Positions 22,949-32,709 of a stretch of DNA of 64,000 nucleotides are shown one piece after another (within the stretch, counting starts at the first letter, position 1; every line of letters starts with the position of its first letter). The DNA comes from Actinomycetota bacterium (GTDB lineage Bacteria > Actinomycetota > UBA4738 > HRBIN12), in the NCBI GenBank assembly GCA_026003015.1, contig BPGL01000002.1, forward strand, positions 310,001 to 374,000, read 5' to 3'. A program made the translations under genes and the position numbers. The notes below the pieces were generated by a model. It saw only the letters and a list, made by a program, of their open reading frames with translations, had not been told where the DNA came from and did not search any database.

Positions 22949-24228
22949 CGGGCGCGGGCGGTCGCGCGGCGGTGCTCACGGTCTCCGACGGGGTTGCCGA
23001 GGGTTCGCGCGAGGACGCCTCCGGCGCGGCGGCGGAGGCGCGCCTGCGCGAGGCGGGCTTCGAGGTGGTCGACCGGATGGTCGTTCCCGACGAGCTGCCC
23101 GCGATCCGGTCGCGGTTGGAGGAGCTCGCGGCCGACCACGAGCTCGTCGTGACGACGGGCGGGACGGGCTTCGGGCCCCGCGACGTGACGCCGGAGGCGA
23201 CCCGGGCGGTCCTGGACCGCGAGGCACCCGGTCTGGGCGAGCTGATGCGGGCCGTGGGCCTGCGCTCGACCCCGATGGCGGCGCTGTCGCGCGCGGTCGC
23301 CGGCACGCGCGGCTCTTCGTTGATCGTGAACCTTCCGGGGAGCCCGGCGGGGGTCCTCGAGTCCCTCGACGCCCTGCTGCCGCTGCTCCCCCACGCCCTG
23401 GAGCTCCTCGCCGGCGCCCGCGGGCCGCACCCGACGGGGCACGCCGACGCCGGGGTGCCGAGCGCGCCGCCGGCCGGCCGCGTGGCGCTCCGCCGCGACG
23501 GCGCCGACGCGACGCCGGCGCCGCGTGTGGAGGCCACCGCCGTGCGGATCGTCGGCTCCCCTCCCTGCCGCGTGGGGATGCGCCTCGTGATCGAGCCGGG
23601 GGGCGGCGCCGAGGGGACGTTGGGCTGCTCGGAGTTCGATGCCGCCGCCGTGCAGGCGGCGCCGGCCGTGCTCGCGACGGGCGAGCCGTCGACGCGTCGA
23701 CTCCACCACGACCTCGGGGAGGTCGAGGTGCTGCTTCGGCCGGATCCGGCGCCGACGCGGCTCGTCGCGGTGTCGGCGACCGACGTCGCCCGGGCGCTGC
23801 GACGGATCATGGCGATCCTGGGCGCCGTGACGGTGATCGTGGAGCCGCGATCGGAGCGGCTGCGGGCGGAGGACCGTGAGGCCCTCGGCGGGGCCGTGGC
23901 GGACCTGGGGGAGCTCGACGTCGAGGGGTTCCCCGGGCGGGTCGACGTGGTCGCCACGGACCACGACGCACCCGGCCTCGTCGACCTGCTGGCCCGCGCC
24001 CTCGTGCTGCCGGTCCGTTTCGTCGGCGTCGTCGGCTCGCGCCGTCACGTCGCGCCGTTCCTCGAGGAGCTCGCGCGGCGCGGCGTCGCGGAGGAGGACC
24101 TGCGGCGGGTCCGCTCACCCCTCGGCCTCGACCTCGGCGGTCGGCGGCCGGAGGAGATCGCGCTGTCGATCGCGGCGGGGCTCGTCGCCAACGCCCACGG
24201 ACGTCCCGGTGGGTGGCTGGACCGATGA
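22945..24228 (+). CDS. MogA/MoaB-like domain fused to XdhC/CoxI-type domain
   Basis: N-terminus: VLTVSDGVAEGSREDASG, VVTTGGTGFGPRDVTPEAT, IVNLPGSPAGVLESLDALLPLLPHALELL. C-terminus: GSPPCRVGMRLVIEPGGGAEGTLGCSEFD, GEVEVLL, DVVATDHDAPGL, FVGVVGSRRHVAPFLEELARRGV, PLGLDLGGRRPEEIALSIAAGLVA. Confidence 0.85.
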   Translation: MTGAGGRAAVLTVSDGVAEGSREDASGAAAEARLREAGFEVVDRMVVPDELPAIRSRLEELAADHELVVTTGGTGFGPRDVTPEATRAVLDREAPGLGELMRAVGLRSTPMAALSRAVAGTRGSSLIVNLPGSPAGVLESLDALLPLLPHALELLAGARGPHPTGHADAGVPSAPPAGRVALRRDGADATPAPRVEATAVRIVGSPPCRVGMRLVIEPGGGAEGTLGCSEFDAAAVQAAPAVLATGEPSTRRLHHDLGEVEVLLRPDPAPTRLVAVSATDVARALRRIMAILGAVTVIVEPRSERLRAEDREALGGAVADLGELDVEGFPGRVDVVATDHDAPGLVDLLARALVLPVRFVGVVGSRRHVAPFLEELARRGVAEEDLRRVRSPLGLDLGGRRPEEIALSIAAGLVANAHGRPGGWLDR

Positions 24229-25010
24229 GCTCGCGCCACGTTCGGCGCAACCGCGAGCACTGGGAGCGCGAGAGCCCCGCGTACCAGGAACGCAACCGAG
24301 AGCAGCTGAACCGCTTCGACCGGCTCGGCTGGGGCGTGTGGGACATCCCGGAGGACGAACTCGACGTGCTCGGCGACGTCGCGGGGCTCGACGTGCTCGA
24401 GTACGGCTGCGGCGCCTGCCAGTCCGGGATCCGCGTGGCGATGCGGGGTGCCCGCGTCGTCGGCCTCGACGTCAGCGCGACACAGTTGCGCGCTGGGCTC
24501 GTCGCGATGGAGGCCGCGGGCGTGCGGGTGTCGGTCGTGCAGGCCGACGGCGAGCGGATCCCTTTCCGGGACGAGAGCTTCGACCTCGTGTTCTGCGACC
24601 ACGGGGCGATGAGCTTCGCCGATCCGCGGGTGTGCGTGCCGGAGGTCGCGCGGGTCCTGCGCCCGGGCGGCCTGTTCGCTTTCGCGATGCTCACGCCGTG
24701 GGCCTGGGTCGCGTCGGGGGAGGGCGACGCGGTCGGGTGGGAGTTCCGCATGCCCTACTTCGGGCTGCACGCGATCGACATCGACGATCCGAGCTGGCGC
24801 ACCACCGAGTTCCAGCTGACCTACGGAGACTGGATCCGGCTGTTCCGCGCCAACGGGTTCGTCGTCGAGGACCTGCTGGAGCTTCGTCCCCGCCCCGGTG
24901 CGGTCTCGACCTACGTCGGTCCCGAGGAGCTCCCGTGGGCGCTCGACTATCCCTACGACCACATCTGGAAGGTTCGGAAGGTCGGCGCCGATGCGCCACC
25001 GGCGCGCTGA
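24225..25010 (+). CDS. Class I SAM-dependent methyltransferase
   Basis: LDVLEYGCGACQSGIRVAMRGARVVGLDVSATQL, FDLVFCDHGAMSFADP. Confidence 0.9.
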   Translation: MSSRHVRRNREHWERESPAYQERNREQLNRFDRLGWGVWDIPEDELDVLGDVAGLDVLEYGCGACQSGIRVAMRGARVVGLDVSATQLRAGLVAMEAAGVRVSVVQADGERIPFRDESFDLVFCDHGAMSFADPRVCVPEVARVLRPGGLFAFAMLTPWAWVASGEGDAVGWEFRMPYFGLHAIDIDDPSWRTTEFQLTYGDWIRLFRANGFVVEDLLELRPRPGAVSTYVGPEELPWALDYPYDHIWKVRKVGADAPPAR

Positions 25011-26277
25011 GCGCCTCGGCGCGCTCGTCCTCGTCCTCGCGGTGCTTTCGGGCTGCGACCGGCAGCCGCCCGCGCGCGCCGACGCGCCGAACGTGATCCT
25101 CGTCGTGACCGACGATCAGTCCCTCGGCTCGCTCGCCGGGCGACCGATCGCGATGCCGTGGCTCGCCGATCGGCTCCGCGAACCCGGCTGGACGACCTTC
25201 ACGAACGCGATCGTCACGACCCCGATGTGCTGCCCGTCGCGGGCGTCGATCCTCACGGGGCGCTACGCGCGCACGACCGGCGTGCGGACGAACACGGACG
25301 GTGAGGCGCTCGACGAGTCCGACACCCTCGCCGTGTGGCTGCACGACGCCGGGTACCGGACGGCGATGATCGGCAAGTACCTGAACGGCTACCCCTGGGA
25401 TCGCGGTCCGTACGTGCCGCCGGGCTGGGACCGGTGGTTCGCGAAGCTCAACCTCACGCAGGCCACGACCTACTTCGGCTACGAGGTCGTGGACGACGGG
25501 GAGCGACTGACGATCGGACGCGAGCCGGCGGACTACGCGACCGACCGGCTGGCGGCCGAGGCGCTCGCGTTCGTCCGCTCGACGCCGCTCGATCGGCCGT
25601 TCTTCCTCTACCTCGCGTTCTCAGCCCCGCACTTCCCCTGGACACCGGCCCCCCGCCACGAGGGCCTCGTCGAACGCTTCCGGGCGCGGGCGCCGGCGCT
25701 TCCGCCCGAGGCCGCTGCCGAGCGCGTGGCCCTGCGGCCGGTGGACGAGGCGCTCGCCGCGCTGTGGGCGGCCGTGGCCGACCGCGGCCAGCTCGACCGG
25801 ACCGTCGTGCTGCTGATCTCGGACAACGGGTACGCCTACGGGGAGCACGGGGCGGTCGGCAAGGGGTGCCCGTGGCGGGCCTGTCTGGAGGTGCCGTTCG
25901 TCGCCTACGTGCCGGACACCGCCGGCGGCGCGAGCGACGTCTTGGCGGCCAACATCGACGTCGCGCCCACGATCCTCGAGCTCGCCGGCCTGCCGCCGCG
26001 CCCCGGGGACGGTGTGAGCCTCGCGCCGGTGCTGCGCGGCGGTCCCGAGCCGAGCCGCCGCGGCGTGCTGATCGAGTGGGCCGGTCCCTCGCCGCCGGGC
26101 TGGGTCGGGGTGCGTCTCGCCCACACCGTCTACGTCCGCTGGGACGACGGCCGACGGACGCTGTTCCGCCTCGACCGCGATCCGCAGGAGCGGCGGAACC
26201 TCGCGTTCGATCCGCGCGCCGCACGGTTGGTCGCCCGCGCTGAGGCGGTGCTCGCGGCCGTGGGTGGCCCCGGCTAG
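24991..26277 (+). CDS. Sulfatase (Cys-type), predicted lipoprotein
   Basis: Lipobox LSGC; PNVILVVTDDQS; MCCPSRASILTGRY (CxPxR sulfatase motif); MIGKYLNG; FSAPHFPW. Confidence 0.92.
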   Translation: MRHRRAERLGALVLVLAVLSGCDRQPPARADAPNVILVVTDDQSLGSLAGRPIAMPWLADRLREPGWTTFTNAIVTTPMCCPSRASILTGRYARTTGVRTNTDGEALDESDTLAVWLHDAGYRTAMIGKYLNGYPWDRGPYVPPGWDRWFAKLNLTQATTYFGYEVVDDGERLTIGREPADYATDRLAAEALAFVRSTPLDRPFFLYLAFSAPHFPWTPAPRHEGLVERFRARAPALPPEAAAERVALRPVDEALAALWAAVADRGQLDRTVVLLISDNGYAYGEHGAVGKGCPWRACLEVPFVAYVPDTAGGASDVLAANIDVAPTILELAGLPPRPGDGVSLAPVLRGGPEPSRRGVLIEWAGPSPPGWVGVRLAHTVYVRWDDGRRTLFRLDRDPQERRNLAFDPRAARLVARAEAVLAAVGGPG

Positions 26278-26286
26278 ACTCGCGTC

Positions 26287-27807
26287 GTGTCCCGGTCCCC
26301 AGGGCCCGTCCTGCGGCCCGTCCGGCGCCGGCCCACCCGACAGCAGGTGGCGCGCCGGCGGATGGGACTCGCCCTCCTCGTCGTCGCGAGCGTCGTCGCG
26401 ATCTGGGCGCTGTGGCCGGACGCGGGCGGCTCCGGTACCCAGGCCGGCGGCCAGACGCCCCGTGACCGGGGTGGCCAGGGGGGCACGCCGGGCTCGCAGG
26501 ACGGCCACGACGGCGGCGAGATCGTCCCCGGCCAGACCCCGATCAAGCACGTCGTCTTCCTGATCAAGGAGAACCGCTCGTTCGACCACTACTTCGGCCG
26601 GTATCCAGGAGCGGACGGGGCGACCGAGGGAGGGACGCTCATCTGCGACGCGCAGGGATGCCGGGACGGGCCCACGGTGCCGCTCAAGCCCGCGCCCTAC
26701 ATCATGCCCCACGACCTCTCGCACGGGTTCGCCTCGGGCCTGTACGCGATCAACGGCGGCAAGATGAACGGCTTCAACATCATCGTCGGTGGCGACGACC
26801 TGACCGGCTACGTCCAACACTCCCGCAAGACGCTGCCCGCGTACTGGGCCTACGCCGACCGGTTCGTGCTCGCCGATCGCTTCTTCACCTCGATGTTCGG
26901 GCCAACGTTCCCCGAGCACCTGTACACGGTGGCGGCGCAGAGCTACGGCATCATCGACAACAAGACGAACGCCGACACGACCGGGAACTACTGCGACGAT
27001 CCGAACGAGTACACGAAGCGGTTCCCGACCGAGGATCTGACGAAGCGGGACGTGCGCCAGATCATGCGGCTGGAGCGCGAGATCACCAAGGAGATCCCCG
27101 ACCAGCTCTATCGGATCTCCCAGTACTGGGAGACGACCCGGACCTGCATCGACATCCCCGTCCTGCCGGACCTGCTCGAGGAAGCGGGGGTCCGCTGGAA
27201 GTACTACGCGAACCCCGACGTCTGGATGAACGCGCTGCAGGCGATCGACCACATCCGCAACGGTCCGCTGTGGCGCAAGGTCCAGCCGCCGGAGCGCTTC
27301 ATCGACGACGTCGAGCGGGGTCGGCTCCCCGAGGTCTCGTGGTTGATCCCCCCCGAGGGGCTGAACGAGCACCCCGGTGCCGGGACCAACGTGTGCAAGG
27401 GCGAGAACTGGACGGTCGAGCAGATCAACGCGATCATGGCCTCGAAGTACTGGCCGACGACGGCGATCGTGATCGTCTGGGACGACTTCGGCGGCTTCTA
27501 CGATCACGTGCCGCCCCCGCACTACGACATCATGGGGCTGGGCCCACGGACCCCTGCGCTCATCATCTCTCCGTGGACGCGCCGCGGCGACAACCCCGAC
27601 GGTGGGTACATCGACTCGACCGAGTACGAGTTCTCCTCCGTCCTTCGCTTCATCGAGGAGCTGCACGGCCTCGAGCCGATGACCGACCGCGACGCCCGAG
27701 CGGACCCCCTGAGCGGCGCGTTCGACTTCACCCAGGAGCCGCGGCTCGACCCGCTGATCATCGAGCCGCGCGACGACTGCGACGAGGCCGCGGCCGCTCA
27801 ACGGTGA
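26287..27807 (+). CDS. Phospholipase C / acid-phosphatase-like phosphoesterase
   Basis: [30 protein letters not shown]..., [14 protein letters not shown]. Confidence 0.87.
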   Translation: MSRSPGPVLRPVRRRPTRQQVARRRMGLALLVVASVVAIWALWPDAGGSGTQAGGQTPRDRGGQGGTPGSQDGHDGGEIVPGQTPIKHVVFLIKENRSFDHYFGRYPGADGATEGGTLICDAQGCRDGPTVPLKPAPYIMPHDLSHGFASGLYAINGGKMNGFNIIVGGDDLTGYVQHSRKTLPAYWAYADRFVLADRFFTSMFGPTFPEHLYTVAAQSYGIIDNKTNADTTGNYCDDPNEYTKRFPTEDLTKRDVRQIMRLEREITKEIPDQLYRISQYWETTRTCIDIPVLPDLLEEAGVRWKYYANPDVWMNALQAIDHIRNGPLWRKVQPPERFIDDVERGRLPEVSWLIPPEGLNEHPGAGTNVCKGENWTVEQINAIMASKYWPTTAIVIVWDDFGGFYDHVPPPHYDIMGLGPRTPALIISPWTRRGDNPDGGYIDSTEYEFSSVLRFIEELHGLEPMTDRDARADPLSGAFDFTQEPRLDPLIIEPRDDCDEAAAAQR

Positions 27808-28520
27808 GCCGACGAGCGGCCCTGGCGGCGCTGCTGGCCGCACCGTTCCTCGTCGCCGCCACGGACCCGCGGGGGGACGTCGGGCCCTGCACGCGCGGGC
27901 GCGCCGGCACGCGGGACGCACGGATCGACGTCGTCGACGCCCGTGGCGAGATCGTGGAGCGGGGGACCGCGCTGCGGTTCACGGTGGTGTTCGCGTCGCC
28001 TCCCGAGATCCCCGACCGCGAGGGGCGGCCCTTCCGGGTCGACGTGGTCCTGCGCGACCCCGAGCTGCCGACCGTGAGCTTCCGCTACTACCGCGACCTG
28101 AACCGGATCGTGCGCTTCGACGCGGTCTCCGACCCGCTGGTGCAGATCGTCCTGTTGCCAGAGCGCGGTGCGAACGTGTTCGTCGGAGCGACGCTCATCG
28201 GCGACACCCTCACGATGACGCTCCCGGGTCGTCTCGTGGCGCGCGATCTCGACGTCGAGGGGCTCGGTCTCGAACGGCTGCGCTGGGGGCTGATCGTGCG
28301 CGACGAGGCCGACTGCGATCTGCTCGGGGGCGGTCGCCCGAGCCGGCGCCTCGTCGAGGCGTCGGCCCCAGCGCCGACCCCCCGGCCGTCGCCGCTGGCC
28401 ACGGGCGCGCCGTCGTCGAGCGTGGTTCCCGTGGCCGTCGCGGTCGCAGGGCTGGCCGCTGCGTGGGCGGTCGGCGTCCTGCTTCGCCGTCGCGCCGGGG
28501 CCGGACGGCCTCGGCGCTGA
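27804..28520 (+). CDS. Hypothetical exported/membrane protein
   Basis: GTG overlaps upstream stop; N-terminal signal-like segment and C-terminal TM helix. Confidence 0.65.
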   Translation: MSRRAALAALLAAPFLVAATDPRGDVGPCTRGRAGTRDARIDVVDARGEIVERGTALRFTVVFASPPEIPDREGRPFRVDVVLRDPELPTVSFRYYRDLNRIVRFDAVSDPLVQIVLLPERGANVFVGATLIGDTLTMTLPGRLVARDLDVEGLGLERLRWGLIVRDEADCDLLGGGRPSRRLVEASAPAPTPRPSPLATGAPSSSVVPVAVAVAGLAAAWAVGVLLRRRAGAGRPRR

Positions 28521-28544
28521 CCGAGCGACCCCGTGGGAGGGCGC

Positions 28545-29993
28545 CTAGGTGCCGACCTCGATCCCCTGCTCCTCGGCGAGGTCGGCGAGCAGCCGGTCGA
28601 GGTCTTCGTCGAAGCGCCGGCGCCACCACGCCCGGCCCTCTTCGGGAAGCGTCGAGATCGGGTCGTAGTAGTGGTAGCGGCGCGTGAGGGCCTCGGGGTC
28701 GTCGGCCTCGATCCCGGTCCGGTAGTTCTTGCGCCAGTAGGAGATCCCGCGGACCCGGTCGTAGTCCTCGACCATATGGACCCAACGCTTCCCGACGAAG
28801 GGCACGTCGCACACGATCCTGGGGGTCGCGAAGCCCGGCATGTAGCCCAGCAGCCCGAACTGGAGCTCCTGGGCCTCCCACACCGCGATCCGCCAGTGCT
28901 CGGCGTTCGGGATCATGTCGCACATGTAGAAGTAGTACGGCAGGATCCGTCCGTGGTCGATGAGGGTGAAGCAGAGCTCGAGCAGGTCCTCGAGCGTGGT
29001 GTTCACGCCCCTCAGGAGCACCCCTTGGTTCCGGACGTCGCGGAAGCCCGCGTCGAGCACCATCTGCGCGGCGTCGCGCACGAGGGGGGTGACCTGGTTC
29101 GCGTGGTTGATGTGCGTGTGGACGGCGATGTCGACGCCGCGTTCGCGGGCGCGCGCCCCCATCCGCTCGAAGGCCGCGCGGACCTCGTCCTGGAGGAAGT
29201 GCTGCGGGATGCCCATCAGGCCCTTCGTCGCGAGCCGGATGTCGCGGATGTTCTCGATGTCCAGCAGCTTCATGACGAAGTCCTCGAGCCGCTTGATCGG
29301 CACGTTGGCCATGTCGCCGCCGGACACGACCACGTCGCGAACCTGCGGCGTGCGCCGCAGGTAGTCGAGCATCAGCTCCCAGCGCTCGTTCTGCTTGACC
29401 TCGAACCGGTACTTCAGGACCTGCGCGGTGTCGTTGCCGACGAGGTCCATCCGCGTGCAGTGCCCGCAGTACTGCGGGCACGTCGGGATGAGCTCCGCCA
29501 ACACCTTCGTGGGGTAGCGGTGCGTGAGCCCCTCCACGGCCCACATGTCCGCCTCGTGCAGGGAGTCCCGTGAGCTCAACGGGTGGCTCGGCCAGTCGGG
29601 GTCGCGCTCGGACAGCGCCGGCGCCATGTAGCGACGGACGGGGTCGGTGCGCAGGTTCCGCTCGTCCATCGTGTTGATCATCTGGGGCGGGATCAGCATC
29701 GACATCGTCGCCCGCTCCTGCTGGTCCCGCCGGATGTCCTCCAGCAGTTCGTCGTCGAGGAACGGCCCCAGCGCCTCCTTGAACTCCTTGAGGTTCTTCA
29801 CGGTGTGCGCCCGCTGCCATTGGGCCGAGCGCCACTGCTCCGGGGTCACGTCGCGGTAGCCGGGCAGGCGGCGCCAGTCGGGCTCCACGAAGTCCCGCTG
29901 CAGCGGGTAGCGGAAGGGCTGGTCGGCGGGCCGCGCGTGCGGCTCGCGGTGACGGGGTCGCTCGCCCCCGATCGGACGCTCGTCTGCGTTCAC
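28545..29993 (-). CDS. kamA: KamA-family radical SAM protein (lysine 2,3-aminomutase-like)
   Basis: HRYPTKVLAELIPTCPQYCGHCTRMDLVG (CxxxCxxC), VRDVVVSGGDMANVP, IAVHTHINHANQVTPLVRDAAQMVLDAGFRDVRNQGVLLRGVN, PYYFYMCDMIP. Confidence 0.85.
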   Translation of the reverse strand: MNADERPIGGERPRHREPHARPADQPFRYPLQRDFVEPDWRRLPGYRDVTPEQWRSAQWQRAHTVKNLKEFKEALGPFLDDELLEDIRRDQQERATMSMLIPPQMINTMDERNLRTDPVRRYMAPALSERDPDWPSHPLSSRDSLHEADMWAVEGLTHRYPTKVLAELIPTCPQYCGHCTRMDLVGNDTAQVLKYRFEVKQNERWELMLDYLRRTPQVRDVVVSGGDMANVPIKRLEDFVMKLLDIENIRDIRLATKGLMGIPQHFLQDEVRAAFERMGARARERGVDIAVHTHINHANQVTPLVRDAAQMVLDAGFRDVRNQGVLLRGVNTTLEDLLELCFTLIDHGRILPYYFYMCDMIPNAEHWRIAVWEAQELQFGLLGYMPGFATPRIVCDVPFVGKRWVHMVEDYDRVRGISYWRKNYRTGIEADDPEALTRRYHYYDPISTLPEEGRAWWRRRFDEDLDRLLADLAEEQGIEVGT

Positions 29994-30098
29994 GGCCGTA
30001 TCCCCCCGATCGGTCCGGAGTAACCCTAGGATACCCGAACGTCATCCGGCAAGACTAGGAGAAGGCCGAAGGATATCCGGACGGCGCGCCGATCGGAG

Positions 30099-30365
30099 CT
30101 ACCGGCGCCCGCGGCTCTGGCCGCCGCGCGGGCGGCGCTCCACGCGGGTCTCGGCCACCGCCCGCGGGAGGCGGGCCGAGCGCGGCGGGTGGCCGGTGCG
30201 CTCGAGGCGGACCCGGATGAAGTCCGTCTCCTGGGTCCGCTCGACCTCCCGCCAGCCGTTCGCGAGCAGGTGCTTGAGGCGCGCCTGGGCGGTCCGCCGG
30301 AGCTTGTCGGTGCCCGGCACCCGTACCCACAGCCGCTCGTGCAGGACTTCCTTGTAGTCGGCCAT
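30099..30365 (-). CDS. DUF5703-like small protein
   Basis: MADYKEVLHERLWVRVPGTDKLRRTAQARLKHLLANGWREVERTQETDFIRVRLERTG. Confidence 0.7.
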   Translation of the reverse strand: MADYKEVLHERLWVRVPGTDKLRRTAQARLKHLLANGWREVERTQETDFIRVRLERTGHPPRSARLPRAVAETRVERRPRGGQSRGRR

Positions 30366-30429
30366 CGGTCGGCAAGGGTAGCAGGCGCGTCTACAGGGCC
30401 TCCGGAGGGGTGCCGATGTCTACCGCGAG

Positions 30430-32709
30430 ATGGGGGTTCCCGAGCAACGGCCCGACGAGGGGCGTGCGGCCCTCGACGCCGCCGTGGCCCGGTGCTGCGA
30501 GGCGCTGGGCTCCGAGGGGTGGGAGGAGGAGCTGGCCGAGGTGCTGCGACGGCTGGGCGAGGCCGTCGGCGCCGGGCGCGCCCACGTCTTCCAGAACGTC
30601 CGAGACGCCCAGGGGCGGCTGTGGATGGACAAGGTCGCCTGGTGGCGGACATCCGACGCGCCGGCGCGCCTCGGACACGACGAGACCCACCTGCACCCCT
30701 ACTTCCCCGACTTCGCGCGCTGGATCGACGTCCTCGGCCACGGCGGGGTCGTCGCCCATGCGATCGACGACCTGCCCGCGTCCGAGCGCCAGGCGCTCGC
30801 TCGCGACGGCGCCTGCTCCGTGCTCGCCGTCCCGGTCGTGTGCGGCGACGGCTGGTGGGGGTTCGTCGGCCTCGACGACTGCCGCGAGCCACGCCGATGG
30901 GAGGACGAGGTCGTCGAGGCGACGCGCGCGGTCGCGCTCGCACTGGGTGCCGCGCTGCAGCGTGAGCGGCGGCGAGAGGAGCTCCTGCTGTTCGAGGACC
31001 GCTACCGGATGATGGTGGAGCGCGGTCCGGCGGTGACCTACATCGATGCGGTCGACGACGCGGCCTCGACGATCTACATCAGCCCTCAGGTCGAAGAGCT
31101 GCTCGGGTTCAGCCCGCGGGAATGGCTCGAGGACCCCGAGCTGTGGCCGCGGATCCTGCACCCCGACGACCGAGCGCGCGCGCTGGCGGAGAACGAGCGC
31201 CACAACGAGACGGGGGAGCGTTTCCGGCTCGAGTACCGGATGTTCGCCAAGGACGGGCGGGTCGTCTGGGTGCACGACGAGGCCACGATCGTGCGCGACG
31301 AGCGCGGCGTCCCCCGCTACAGCCACGGCGTGATGATGGACATCACGGAACGCAAGCGCACCGAGGAGCAGGTGGCCTTCCGGGCCTACCACGACGAGCT
31401 CACCGGTCTTCCGACGCGAGCGATGTTCGAGGAGCTGCTCGAGCTGGCGGTCTCGCGCGCCCGCCGGCACGACGGCGCCGTCGCGGTGCTGTGCGTCGAC
31501 GTCGACGACTTCCGACTCGTGAACGACTCCCTCGGCCACGACGCCGGCGACGCGCTCCTGCAGATGGTCGCCGAGCGGCTCCGGGAGGCGACCCGCGAGA
31601 CGGACCTCGTCGCCCGTCACGCCGGCGACCGGTTCCTCCTCCTGCTCGCCGACCTGGACCTCGGCGAGACGGGGGAGACGGCGGCGATCCGTGCGGAGTC
31701 GGTCGCGCAGCGGATCCGCGACTCGCTCGGCACGCCGTTCGTGATCGCGGGCACGGAGCTGTACGTGCAGGTGAGCATCGGGATCAGCGTCTTCCCCACC
31801 GACGCGGTGGACGCCGCGACCCTGCAGCGCAACGCCGAGGCGGCGATGTTCGAGGCGAAGAAGGGCGGCGCGGGCGGCTACGTGATGTCGGCGCTCGGCG
31901 CCTACGACTCGGCGGCCAAGCTGCAGTTCGTCACCCGCCTCCGCAAGGCGGTCGAGTCCCAGCGCTGGGCCCTGCACTACCAGCCGGTGATCGACCTGGA
32001 GCGCGGCCGGATGGTGGGCGTCGAGGCGCTGATCCGCTGGATCGAGCCCGACGGCACCGTCGTTCCGCCGAACGAGTTCATCCCGCTGGCCGAGGAGCTC
32101 GGGCTCATCGAGGCGATCGGGGAGTGGGTCGTGCGCGAGCTCGTCCACCAGGTCCGCGCGTGGCAGGAGCTCGATATCGACCTCGAGGTCGGGTTCAACC
32201 TGTCGCCGCGGCAGTTCTGGCAGCCCGATCTGTCGCAGCGGATCGTCGAGCAGATCCGGGCCGGCGGGATCGATCCCGGGCGCATCATGGTCGAGGTGAC
32301 GGAGTCCTCCGCGATGCTCGACCCCGACCGCGCGCAGGGGATCCTCGAGGAACTGCACGCGGCCGGCCTGCAGATCGCGGTCGACGACTTCGGGACCGGG
32401 TACTCGTCGCTCTCGCGGTTGCGCGCGATGCCGGTGAGGGTCCTCAAGATCGATCGCTCGTTCGTCGCCGACGTCCACCGCGACCGGCAGGCGTCGGCGA
32501 TCGTCACGGCGTTCCTGGAGCTCGCGAGGGGGTTGGGGATGACGACCCTCGCGGAGGGGATCGAGACGCCCGAGGAGCTCGCCTTCCTGCGCGAGCACGG
32601 GTGCGAGCTCGGCCAGGGCTACCTGTTCTCGAAGCCGGTCCCGCCCGAGGAGATCATCTCCTACGTGTTCGGCGGGATCCCCGGGGTCGCGGCCCTCAGG
32701 AGCGCGTGA
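30430..32709 (+). CDS. GAF-PAS-GGDEF(degenerate)-EAL signalling protein
   Basis: PAS region (YIDAVDDAASTIYISPQVEELLGFSPREWLEDPELWPRILHPDDRAR); AFRAYHDELTGLPTRAMFEELL; VARHAGDRFLLLLAD where GGDEF is expected; VGVEALIRW, DDFGTGYSSLSRL. Confidence 0.93.
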   Translation: MGVPEQRPDEGRAALDAAVARCCEALGSEGWEEELAEVLRRLGEAVGAGRAHVFQNVRDAQGRLWMDKVAWWRTSDAPARLGHDETHLHPYFPDFARWIDVLGHGGVVAHAIDDLPASERQALARDGACSVLAVPVVCGDGWWGFVGLDDCREPRRWEDEVVEATRAVALALGAALQRERRREELLLFEDRYRMMVERGPAVTYIDAVDDAASTIYISPQVEELLGFSPREWLEDPELWPRILHPDDRARALAENERHNETGERFRLEYRMFAKDGRVVWVHDEATIVRDERGVPRYSHGVMMDITERKRTEEQVAFRAYHDELTGLPTRAMFEELLELAVSRARRHDGAVAVLCVDVDDFRLVNDSLGHDAGDALLQMVAERLREATRETDLVARHAGDRFLLLLADLDLGETGETAAIRAESVAQRIRDSLGTPFVIAGTELYVQVSIGISVFPTDAVDAATLQRNAEAAMFEAKKGGAGGYVMSALGAYDSAAKLQFVTRLRKAVESQRWALHYQPVIDLERGRMVGVEALIRWIEPDGTVVPPNEFIPLAEELGLIEAIGEWVVRELVHQVRAWQELDIDLEVGFNLSPRQFWQPDLSQRIVEQIRAGGIDPGRIMVEVTESSAMLDPDRAQGILEELHAAGLQIAVDDFGTGYSSLSRLRAMPVRVLKIDRSFVADVHRDRQASAIVTAFLELARGLGMTTLAEGIETPEELAFLREHGCELGQGYLFSKPVPPEEIISYVFGGIPGVAALRSA

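Noticed and set aside
26658-28520. 620-aa ORF start region overlapping the phospholipase gene
   Set aside because: Only the last 716 nt (27804-28520) are a plausible gene; the rest is an R-rich alternate frame of the phosphoesterase.
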